Under the pieces are notes generated by a model. It worked only from the letters and a program-made list of their open reading frames with translations, searched no databases and was not told the origin of the DNA. This document shows, piece by piece, positions 57,076 to 64,000 of a stretch of 64,000 bases of DNA. Location: assembly GCA_963836425.1 (NCBI GenBank), contig CAWIJJ010000001.1, positions 620,001 through 684,000 on the forward strand. Direction: 5' to 3'. The first letter of the stretch is position 1. Each line of letters begins with the position of its first letter. The DNA is from CAWIJJ01 sp963836425. Its GTDB lineage: Bacteria > Acidobacteriota > Terriglobia > Bryobacterales > Bryobacteraceae. A program made the translations under genes and the position numbers.

Positions 57076-58107
57076 TCAGTTGAGAAAATATGTACGGTAC
57101 AGCGTGTCCCGCTGCCTGGGAACAAAGCCCGCGTCACGGATAATGCGGCGAAGTTCTTCCTCGCTGGCCCGGTGATGCGCTCCCGCCGCGGATACGACGT
57201 TCTCTTCGATCATGATACTGCCCACGTCGTTACCGCCGAAACGCAGGCCGATCTGGCAGGTCTTCAAGCCCTGCGTGACCCAGGAGCTTTGCACGTTTTC
57301 GAAATTGTCGAGGTAGATGCGCGAGATTGCCAGGGTCTGAAGATATTCGACGGCCGTCGCTTCCTCCTTGACGAACCGCCCCAGGGAAGTGTTCTCACGC
57401 TGAAACGTCCAGGGAATGAAGGCGGTGAAGCCGCCCGTCTCCTCCTGGAGGTTCCGCACGAGTTCCAGGTGATTCATGCGCTGCTCCAGCGTTTCGCCGC
57501 AGCCGAACATCATGGTCGCGGTGGTGCGCATCCCCAACTGGTGCGCGGTGCGGTGCACATCGATCCACTCGTTCACCGAGCATTTCAGGCGGCTGATCCG
57601 GTGACGCACCGCGTCATCCAGGATCTCGGCGCCGCCCCCAGGGATAGAGTCGAGCCCCGCGTCCATCATGCGCCGTATCGTTTCCCGCAAACTGAGCCCG
57701 CTCACCTCTGCGATGTTCGTCACTTCCGGCGCCGACAGGCAATGCAGGTGAATCGGAAATCGCTGCTTGATCGAACGGAACAGGTCTTCATACCATTCGA
57801 TCTTCAGGTCCGGATGGAGTCCGCCCTGCATCAGCACGCCGGTGCCGCCGAGGTCGAGCGTCTCCTGGATCTTCTGGTAGATGGTCTCCTTCGGCAGCAC
57901 GTAGCCCTCACTGTGGCCCGGAGGTCGGTAGAACGCGCAGAAACTGCAATATTCCGTGCAGAAATTCGTGTAGTTGATATTGCGGTCGATAATGTAGGAG
58001 ACGATGCCTTCCGGATGCCACTTCCTGCGGATTGCGTCCGCCTCCATGCCGATGCCGATCAGGTCGTCGGAACGAAACAGGTCTAGGGCTTGTTCGCGCG
58101 TCATCAT
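57076..58107 (-). CDS. mqnC: Cyclic dehypoxanthinyl futalosine synthase (menaquinone biosynthesis)
   Basis: The ~343-residue radical SAM enzyme has CTEYCSFC (Cys50, Cys54, Cys57) after RNINYTN, GGLHPDLKIEWYE, GGGAEIL, and a C-terminal LRFGGNDVGSIMIEENV motif, as in MqnC. It closes the ring of dehypoxanthinyl futalosine in the futalosine route to menaquinone. The other mqn genes are not in this window. ATG 58107 is chosen; the longer frame starts at 58155. Length and motifs are normal. Confidence 0.92.
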   Translation of the reverse strand: MMTREQALDLFRSDDLIGIGMEADAIRRKWHPEGIVSYIIDRNINYTNFCTEYCSFCAFYRPPGHSEGYVLPKETIYQKIQETLDLGGTGVLMQGGLHPDLKIEWYEDLFRSIKQRFPIHLHCLSAPEVTNIAEVSGLSLRETIRRMMDAGLDSIPGGGAEILDDAVRHRISRLKCSVNEWIDVHRTAHQLGMRTTATMMFGCGETLEQRMNHLELVRNLQEETGGFTAFIPWTFQRENTSLGRFVKEEATAVEYLQTLAISRIYLDNFENVQSSWVTQGLKTCQIGLRFGGNDVGSIMIEENVVSAAGAHHRASEEELRRIIRDAGFVPRQRDTLYRTYFLN

Positions 58108-58189
58108 AAAAACCCAGGAATACTCATAGCGTAGCACTCCGGTGACCGCCGTCACTTCGCCACGCGCTGTTCCGGGTCATACTGCCTTT

Positions 58190-58519
58190 ATGAGCACAAC
58201 GTACACCCTCTTTCCCGACCTCCTTGCCGAGGCCAAAGTGCCGGAGAACGGTATCCTCAGCCGGACCCTCTACAACGACGACCATGTGAAGGTGGTACTG
58301 TTCGGATTCGCGGCCGGCCAGGAGCTCTCCGCTCACACCGCACCCATGGCGGCGTCCCTCTATTTCGTAAGCGGCGAGGCGGAGTTGACGTTGGGAGAGG
58401 ATGTCAGCGGCGTTCGCGCGGGAGCATTCGTGCACATGCCGCCCGAACTGCAGCACGGCATTTTGGCGCGTACCCCCGTAGTCATGCTTTTATCAATGTA
58501 CAAGCAGAATCGAAAGTAA
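58190..58519 (+). CDS. Small cupin-domain protein
   Basis: The 109-residue protein is a single cupin barrel. Motif 1-like GFAAGQELSAHTAP ... LYFVSGEAELTLGE and motif 2-like GAFVHMPPELQHGILA carry the His/Glu metal ligands (His in AHT, Glu in SGEAE, His in LQHGI). This is a small metal-binding cupin of unknown substrate. A CATACT hexamer lies 6 bases before ATG 58190, so the transcript could be leaderless. Divergent from mqnC. Confidence 0.82.
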   Translation: MSTTYTLFPDLLAEAKVPENGILSRTLYNDDHVKVVLFGFAAGQELSAHTAPMAASLYFVSGEAELTLGEDVSGVRAGAFVHMPPELQHGILARTPVVMLLSMYKQNRK

Positions 58520-58523
58520 TAGC

Positions 58524-58904
58524 TTAAGCGCCGACGGCGGCCAGTTGGCGGGCAGGCTGGAGAAACAGGTAAAGGGTGAATAGCGGTTTCGGATCGCCCT
58601 TACCCCAGCGGTTGACCTGCCACTTCGCACGCAAATAGCGCACATCGGGCTGGTCCGATAAATCCAGAACAATTTGATAAGTTCCGCAATAGAATTTCTG
58701 GGGAAATGCGAGGAGAGGTTTCGCGCCCCAATCGACGTTATCGGCAGAACCCCAAATCGACAGATCGAGGCTCTCCTGCTCGATGATGCGCGTAATGCCG
58801 AGGGTTAAGATGAGTGTTCCGCCTTGCTGTTCGCCAAGGTCGATGATCTCTCCCGTACCGGCAGCGCGGACGGTGACTTCGGGCACCAGAAAAAACGGAA
58901 GCAT
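58524..58904 (-). CDS. Conserved-looking hypothetical protein
   Basis: The 126-residue protein has no signal peptide or membrane helix and a strongly alternating beta pattern (TVRAAGTGEIIDLG, LILTLGITRIIEQESLDLSIWGS, KFYCGTYQIVLDL, RYLRAKWQVNRWG). It looks like a small all-beta domain. I do not recognise the family. Lies downstream of the aminotransferase on the same strand (33-bp gap). Confidence 0.55.
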   Translation of the reverse strand: MLPFFLVPEVTVRAAGTGEIIDLGEQQGGTLILTLGITRIIEQESLDLSIWGSADNVDWGAKPLLAFPQKFYCGTYQIVLDLSDQPDVRYLRAKWQVNRWGKGDPKPLFTLYLFLQPARQLAAVGA

Positions 58905-58937
58905 AATCTTCCTCGCTTCGGGCTCCCCGCCCGTTTA

Positions 58938-60119
58938 CTAATGCAGACCGGCAAATTGTTGTCTGGCTCTTTCTAGCGTCTCATACTTCTTGCAAAAACA
59001 AAAGCGTATCTGTTGCCGCCCACCCCCGCTGCGTGCATAAAAAGACGAACCTGGCACCGCCGCAACACCCAGTGTTTCAATCAGATATCGAACAAATTGA
59101 AGATCTGTATCGAACCCTTTCCCAGGGATCTCGGCCATGACGTAATAGGCCCCTTGGGGGGTGATAGGTTTAAGTCCCGCCGCAGTAAGCGTTTGAATAA
59201 TGTGCTCTCGTTTCCCCGCATATTCCCGCGCTAAAGATTGATAATAAGCGTCCCCGAAATTGAGAGCGGTGACACCCGCCTGCTGTAAGGGAGCCGCCGC
59301 GCCCACAGTCAGGAAATCGTGGACTTTGCGAATCGAGTCGGTTAGATCCGGGGCGGCCAGAACCCAACCGACGCGCCAACCCGTCACCGAGTAAGTCTTA
59401 CTCATGCTATTTACGAGGATCGTGCGCTCCCGCATCCCGGGAAGCGACAGGATCGGCACGTGCGCCGCGCCGTCGTAGACGATGTGTTCGTAAATCTCGT
59501 CGGTAATCGCCAGCGCGTCGAACTCCTGGCAGAGGCTCGCGATCGTTTCCAGTTCCGCTCGCGTGAAAACCTTTCCCGTAGGATTGTTGGGGCTGTTCAG
59601 GATGATCGCCTTGGTCCGGGCAGTAAACGCGCGCCTCAACTCATCCGGGTCGAAACTCCAGTCCGGCGAATGCAGGGTGACATAGCGGGTCTCGGCGCCG
59701 CAGAGCTGCGTGTCGGGGCCGTAGTTTTCGTAGAAGGGTTCGAACATCACCACCTCGTCGCCTGGATCCAGGACGGCCAGCAGTGACGCGATCATTCCCT
59801 CGGTCGCGCCGCAGCAGACCGTGATCTCCCGCTCCGGATCGAATTCCAGCCCATACGTCCGGCGATATTTCCCAGCGATCGCGTCGCGGAACGGCTTCGC
59901 TCCCCAGGTGATGGCGTATTGATTCACATCTGCCGCTATGGCCTCGGCCGCCGCCCGCTTCAGCTCCTCCGGCGCCGGAAAATCGGGGAACCCCTGTGCC
60001 AGATTGATGGCCCCGTAACGCACCGCCAGCCGCGTCATTTCGCGGATCACGGATTCGGTGAAACGAGAAATACGCCGGCTCCGAAAACGTTCGCGGAGTG
60101 CGCTGACGGTCGTAGACAT
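58938..60119 (-). CDS. Class I/II PLP aminotransferase (methionine/kynurenine-type)
   Basis: The ~393-residue fold-type I aminotransferase has NLAQGFPDFPAP and YAITWGAKPFRDAIA, and GATEGMIASLLAVLDPGDEV near the cofactor phosphate. It also has NSPNNPTGKVF, DEIYEHIVYD, and the Schiff-base lysine in NSMSKTYSVTGWRVGW. The GFPDFPAP motif groups it with kynurenine-oxoglutarate/methionine aminotransferases (YbdL-like). ATG 60119 is preferred; an in-frame ATG six codons upstream exists. Confidence 0.9.
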   Translation of the reverse strand: MSTTVSALRERFRSRRISRFTESVIREMTRLAVRYGAINLAQGFPDFPAPEELKRAAAEAIAADVNQYAITWGAKPFRDAIAGKYRRTYGLEFDPEREITVCCGATEGMIASLLAVLDPGDEVVMFEPFYENYGPDTQLCGAETRYVTLHSPDWSFDPDELRRAFTARTKAIILNSPNNPTGKVFTRAELETIASLCQEFDALAITDEIYEHIVYDGAAHVPILSLPGMRERTILVNSMSKTYSVTGWRVGWVLAAPDLTDSIRKVHDFLTVGAAAPLQQAGVTALNFGDAYYQSLAREYAGKREHIIQTLTAAGLKPITPQGAYYVMAEIPGKGFDTDLQFVRYLIETLGVAAVPGSSFYARSGGGRQQIRFCFCKKYETLERARQQFAGLH

Positions 60120-60202
60120 TCTACGAGCGTACCTCAACTGTCGTGCAGGGGCGGGGGAACAAACCGCCTGTAACCGGGGTCTACTCCCTTCGAAGGCTTT
60201 GC

Positions 60203-60886
60203 ATGCTGCGCAGCTTCCTCATCTCGCTCCGGTTCGCGGTGGTTGCCGCGGCGCTGTACCTCGGCTGGACATTCGTCAGCCGTTTGTCACAACAAAACCG
60301 TCAGGTTCCACCCGACCCCCAACAGCAGGCGGCAGCCGCCGCGTTCGCCCGCACCTACCTGGGCAGCGACGTCAGGATCATCCATTTCTATGCGCGCGAA
60401 GCGAGCGTGGTAGAAGGCGGCTCTACCGTGATCTGCTATGGAGTGGTAAATGCCGTCTCCGTCCGCGTGGAGCCGCCGCTCGAAGGCGTGGGCCCCTCGA
60501 TCAACCGTTGCCTCGAGGCGCCCGGAGAGCGCGCCACCCGGTACACCCTGATTGCCCAGGGTAAAGACGGAACCGTCGTGTCGGAATCCTTTCCTCTCGG
60601 CATTCACCCGGACCCGGACAAACTGCCCAGGATAACCTCCTTCGGCGCGCTCAATCAGACCCTCGACTACCTGGGGAATCCCGTTTACCTGGTTGGCTTC
60701 ACCGCGGAGAATCCGGAAGAGGTCACCATCGACCCACCCGTACTGCCGAAACTGCATCGCTCTCCCTACAGCCGCTTCTACGTCGCGCCCAAGGCCACCA
60801 CCACCTACACGCTCACAGTAATCGGGCCGCGCGGCCATAAAGCCACCCGCCAGCTTACCCTGGCAGGTCCGAAAGGCAAGCCGTAG
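60203..60886 (+). CDS. Membrane-anchored hypothetical protein with beta-rich domains
   Basis: The 227-residue protein has an N-terminal membrane anchor (SLRFAVVAAALYLGWTFV), then two beta-sandwich-like stretches: FYAREASVVEGGSTVICYGVVNAVSVRVEPP, and a similar TTTYTLTVIGPRGHKATRQLTL at the end. The ...EGGSTVICYGV... and TTYTLTV patterns resemble Ig-like domains. No known family assigned. GAAGG lies 6 bases before ATG 60203. Confidence 0.6.
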   Translation: MLRSFLISLRFAVVAAALYLGWTFVSRLSQQNRQVPPDPQQQAAAAAFARTYLGSDVRIIHFYAREASVVEGGSTVICYGVVNAVSVRVEPPLEGVGPSINRCLEAPGERATRYTLIAQGKDGTVVSESFPLGIHPDPDKLPRITSFGALNQTLDYLGNPVYLVGFTAENPEEVTIDPPVLPKLHRSPYSRFYVAPKATTTYTLTVIGPRGHKATRQLTLAGPKGKP

Positions 60887-61252
60887 TCAGACGAGGGAAT
60901 ACCGGAAATACGAATTCGTCCCGTAATCGCAGAACTGGATCTCATTTCCCGCTACTGTTCCGTGAAAGTGGCGGTGGCCGGCGTGATCGTAGCCCTTGAA
61001 GCGCTCCGCCTCGATCTTCAAGTCGATGAATTGCCGGTTGCGATGATGCCACACCGCAAATTGTCCGTTGCTCAGTTCCCCGCTCAAAAAACAATGCTCG
61101 TCGTAATCCCAGATGTGGACGCGGTTCGGGCACACCTGACCCGTGAAGTAGTAGCGCTTGCCCTTGAAGACGTCGTACACGATTTTGGCCTCCCGCTCCA
61201 GGATCAGCCGGGCGGCGATATAAACGATGCCTGCGCGTACGTCGGGTTCCAT
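60887..61252 (-). CDS. Hypothetical protein
   Basis: The 121-residue protein has no export signal. It contains VYIAARLILEREAKIVYDV, YYFTGQVCPNRVHIWDYDEHCFLSGEL, and a His-rich segment GYDHAGHRHFHG. It looks like a small beta-barrel-type domain; I do not recognise it. ATG 61252 is used; the frame begins at 61294. It abuts the end of the preceding convergent gene. Confidence 0.5.
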   Translation of the reverse strand: MEPDVRAGIVYIAARLILEREAKIVYDVFKGKRYYFTGQVCPNRVHIWDYDEHCFLSGELSNGQFAVWHHRNRQFIDLKIEAERFKGYDHAGHRHFHGTVAGNEIQFCDYGTNSYFRYSLV

Positions 61253-61391
61253 GCTCAGGTTTGAAGATAGCAGGCGGAAAGATTCTGTGCGCACATTAGG
61301 GTATGCTGGAAAAGTACGGCTGCATCGGCCGCGGTCGCAGGGCCGCGGATTTTGCGGCCTTCTCTGGTCAGCGGTATTGTTACGGTTTGCG

Positions 61392-61468
61392 GTGGGCGTA
61401 GCTCAGCTTGGTAGAGCGCCGGATTGTGGTTCCGGTGGCCGAGGGTTCGAATCCCTCCGCCCACCCCA
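61392..61468 (+). tRNA. tRNA-His (anticodon GTG)
   Basis: Full cloverleaf: acceptor GTGGGCG (61392-61398) pairs with CGCCCAC (61458-61464). The D-arm is GCTCAGCTTGGTAGAGC. The anticodon stem CCGGA/TCCGG encloses TTGTGGT with anticodon GTG at 61426-61428. The T-arm is GAGGGTTCGAATCCCTC. A G at 61391 provides the -1 guanosine typical of tRNA-His, facing discriminator C 61465, and CCA is encoded (61466-61468). Confidence 0.97.
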
Positions 61469-61668
61469 ATAACGCGTTAATACCTCATCTTCAGTAAGTT
61501 GGCAGCATAAACTCAAACCATCACATGAAGGCAAGCATCACCAGCACCGGCCGGGCTTCGTTCCAAACGTTGTGGAACGCGGAATGCGACTGTTACAGTC
61601 CGGCCGCCGATCGAACTAGAATTGACGAAGGCGGCCGGTAAGCGGCCCATGCTCCAGGGAGAGCTACT

Positions 61669-64000
61669 TTGGAACGATACGTTTGCATCCACGGCCACTT
61701 CTATCAGCCACCGCGGGAGAATCCCTGGCTCGAAGCCATTGAACTTCAGGACTCGGCCTATCCGTATCACGACTGGAACGAGAGAATCGCGGCGGAGTGC
61801 TACGCTCCCAACAGCGCCGCGCGTATCCTGAACCCCGCCAACCAGATCAAGGCGATCGTAAACAACTACGCGCGGATCAGTTTCAATTTCGGCCCGACCC
61901 TGCTCGCGTGGATGCAGGACTTCAGCCGGGGCGTGTACGAATCGGTGCTCTCCGCGGACCGCGAAAGCCAGTTGCGCTTCTCCGGTCACGGATCGGCGAT
62001 GGCGCAGGCATACAACCACATGATCATGCCCCTCGCCTCCTTTCAGGACAAGAGGACGCAGGTGTTGTGGGGTGTGGCGGATTTCGAGCACCGGTTCGGC
62101 AGGAAACCCGAGGGCCTCTGGCTGCCCGAAACCGCCGTAGATCTGGACACGCTCGACCTTCTGGCACGTTCAGGAATCAAGTTCACCGTGCTTTCTCCCT
62201 ACCAGGCGAGCCACGTGCGGCCCCTGCACGGGCGCGCCTGGCGGGATGTCAACGGCGGCAGGATCGACCCTTCCATGGCCTACCGGGTGCAATTGCCGTC
62301 GCGGCGGTCGATTGCAGTGTTCTTTTACGATGGCCCGATCTCCCGCGCCATCGCTTTCGAAGACCTGCTCGAGCGGGGGGAGAACCTGGCGAACCGGCTG
62401 AAGGCCGCCTTTTCCGAATCGCGTCAGAGAACCCAGCTCGTCCACATCGCCACCGACGGCGAGACGTACGGGCATCATCGCGGCCACGGTGACATGGCCC
62501 TCGCCTACGCGCTCTCCTGCCTGGAGAGCAGCCCGGCCGTGAAGCTGACCAATTACGGCGAGTTTCTCGAGAAGTGCCCGCCCACCCACGAAGCCAGGAT
62601 CTTCGAGAGGACCTCGTGGAGCTGTGCGCACGGTGTGGATCGCTGGAAGTCCGACTGCGGCTGTAGTTCCGGCATGCACCACGGCTGGCATCAGCGCTGG
62701 CGCGCGCCGCTGCGCGAGGCGCTGAACTGGCTGCGCGATGAGCTTGCCCAGAACTTCGTGGAGCACGGCCAGGAGATTTTCAAGGATCCCTGGGCGGCGC
62801 GCGATGCCTATATCTCCGTGGTGCTCGACCGGTCTCCGGAGAACGTGGACCGTTACTTCGAGAGCCATGCGACGCACCGCCTCACACCCGAAGAGCAGAT
62901 CCGCGGCTTGAAGATGATGGAGCTTCAGCGCCACGCCATGCTGATGTTCACCAGTTGCGGCTGGTTCTTCGACGAGATCTCGGGCATTGAAACTGTCCAG
63001 ATCCTGCAGTATGCCGCCCGCGCGCTGCAGCTCGGCCAGGAACTGTTTGGAGCCGAGCTGGAGGACCGGTTCACCGTGCGGCTGGCGCTCGCCAAGAGCA
63101 ATCTGCCGGAACACCAGGACGGCAAGGCCATCTACGAGAAATTCGTGCGTCCCGCCGTTGTGGACCTGGAGAAGGTGGGAGTCCACTACGCCGTCAGCAC
63201 CCTGTTCGAGGATTTTCCGGCGGCCAGCCGGATCTTCGCCTTCGAAGTGGAACGCGAGGAATTCCATACCTGTGAAGAAGGCAAGGCCCGCGTGGCGCTC
63301 GGCCGGGCCACCATTACGTCGCGTGTGACCCGGGAATCCGCCAGCCTCAGTTTCGGCGTTTTGCACCTGGGCGACCAGAATGTCAGCGGAGGAGTGCGCG
63401 AGTATCGCGGAGAGGAGGCCTACCGGAAACTCGTTTCAGAAGTTCAAGGCCACCTCGATCGCGGCGACGTGCCGAACCTGGTCCGTTCGGTGGACCGCAA
63501 TTTCGGCGCCGGCACCTACTCCCTCCGGCTGCTGTTCCGGGACCAGCAGCGCAAAATCGTCGGACAGATCATGGAGAGGGCGCTGGCGGAAGCGGCGGCA
63601 CTCTACCGCAATTTTTATACACAATATTCAACCATGGCCCGCTTCATCAGTGAGCTGGAAATTCCGCTGCCGGCGCGCTTCCAGATGGCCGTGGATTTCA
63701 CGTTGCACGAAGACCTGCTGGCGGCGCTCTCCACCGATACGCCCGATCCCGCCAGAATCCAGGCGCTGCTCGAGCAGATCCGGCGCACGGGAATTCCGCT
63801 CGACAAAGTGACGCTCGAGTTCGCGTTCCGCAAAGTGGTGCAGCGGGCCGCCGAGCAGTTCCGGTCCGCTCCGCTCGATCCGGAAACCGTCCGGCAGTTT
63901 CAGGAAGTGGTCAACCTGTGCCCGGCGCTTCCGTTCACCACTAACCTCTGGGCGGCACAGAATGTGTACCACCGGGCGCTCCAATCCTGCCTGAGGGAGC
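61669..64000 (+). CDS. GH57-type glycosidase with DUF3536 region (3' end outside window)
   Basis: The first ~777 residues of a large protein. It opens RYVCIHGHFYQPPRENPWL with the HGHFYQPP motif, has nucleophile Glu154 in GLWLPETAVDLD, Asp263 in HIATDGETYGHHRGHG, and later the Cys-rich DRWKSDCGCSSGMHHGWHQRWR. This is the GH57 subfamily with a long DUF3536-type C-terminal region, seen in alpha-glucan loci. The probable start is TTG 61669 with AGGGAGAG 5 bases upstream; no ATG precedes it in frame. The frame is open to the window end. The exact substrate is unknown; glucan is inferred. Confidence 0.85.
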   Translation, partial: MERYVCIHGHFYQPPRENPWLEAIELQDSAYPYHDWNERIAAECYAPNSAARILNPANQIKAIVNNYARISFNFGPTLLAWMQDFSRGVYESVLSADRESQLRFSGHGSAMAQAYNHMIMPLASFQDKRTQVLWGVADFEHRFGRKPEGLWLPETAVDLDTLDLLARSGIKFTVLSPYQASHVRPLHGRAWRDVNGGRIDPSMAYRVQLPSRRSIAVFFYDGPISRAIAFEDLLERGENLANRLKAAFSESRQRTQLVHIATDGETYGHHRGHGDMALAYALSCLESSPAVKLTNYGEFLEKCPPTHEARIFERTSWSCAHGVDRWKSDCGCSSGMHHGWHQRWRAPLREALNWLRDELAQNFVEHGQEIFKDPWAARDAYISVVLDRSPENVDRYFESHATHRLTPEEQIRGLKMMELQRHAMLMFTSCGWFFDEISGIETVQILQYAARALQLGQELFGAELEDRFTVRLALAKSNLPEHQDGKAIYEKFVRPAVVDLEKVGVHYAVSTLFEDFPAASRIFAFEVEREEFHTCEEGKARVALGRATITSRVTRESASLSFGVLHLGDQNVSGGVREYRGEEAYRKLVSEVQGHLDRGDVPNLVRSVDRNFGAGTYSLRLLFRDQQRKIVGQIMERALAEAAALYRNFYTQYSTMARFISELEIPLPARFQMAVDFTLHEDLLAALSTDTPDPARIQALLEQIRRTGIPLDKVTLEFAFRKVVQRAAEQFRSAPLDPETVRQFQEVVNLCPALPFTTNLWAAQNVYHRALQSCLRE

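Noticed and set aside
58170..58195. Sigma-54 site before the cupin gene
   Set aside because: No GG-N10-GC pair with the needed context could be found.
62170..63366. Minus-strand frame of ~398 codons within the GH57 gene
   Set aside because: Antisense shadow; the plus strand holds the GH57 catalytic motifs.

Overview
The window is about 64 kb of GC-rich bacterial chromosome. It most resembles an acidobacterium of the Solibacter/Bryobacter group. The evidence is an NHL-repeat secreted protein with the C-terminal domain typical of Solibacter, a very large TonB-dependent receptor with an N-terminal carboxypeptidase-regulatory-like domain, an acidobacterial-type duplicated orphan ABC permease, LpxD (lipid A, so a Gram-negative envelope) and a futalosine-pathway menaquinone enzyme. 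This is inference from gene content; no rRNA is present.

Layout. 1-8 kb: alpha-glucan and trehalose metabolism (3' part of glgB, a TreS-maltokinase fusion, a CmpX-like channel, a glycosyltransferase and a six-hairpin glycosidase). 8-17 kb: a small multihaem cytochrome, an MBL hydrolase, an M48 protease, hemW, threonine aldolase, the NHL protein, a frameshifted aldo/keto reductase and an OsmC protein. 17-27.5 kb: the most unusual region. A divergent wall-hydrolase-like gene faces a tight operon of a SIR2-TIR protein, a membrane-spanning STAND NTPase ending in a lysozyme/GH19-like domain, a three-part GMC oxidoreductase, a methyltransferase and a sulfatase. 27.5-29.7 kb: a small island bounded by inverted, IS21-like terminal repeats that carries hicBA and a broken alpha/beta hydrolase but no transposase. 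29.7-36 kb: an AddB-like nuclease and a frameshifted AddA-like helicase-nuclease. 36-47 kb: M23 and M1 peptidases, an ABC permease, a sigma-54 two-component system with a near-consensus sigma-54 promoter close by, an orphan CcmH-like protein, a GNAT, a LOG-family protein and lpxD. 47-57 kb: a frameshifted TonB receptor, a clan GH-A glycosidase, an aldo/keto reductase, a deleted membrane-protein gene, a MATE exporter and a dockerin-bearing prepilin-like protein. 57-64 kb: mqnC, a cupin, a PLP aminotransferase, small hypotheticals, tRNA-His and the 5' part of a GH57/DUF3536 glycosidase.

How the genes may work together. TreS-maltokinase and GlgB fit the trehalose-to-maltose-1-phosphate-to-glucan route. 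The SIR2-TIR/STAND operon looks like a candidate defence or programmed-death module, with NAD-consuming domains in the cytosol and a periplasmic wall-cutting domain tethered to a cytosolic NTPase. Several genes that look otherwise normal are split by one-base frameshifts (near 16148, 29106, 33442 and 50121). These are either real lesions or errors in this sequence.
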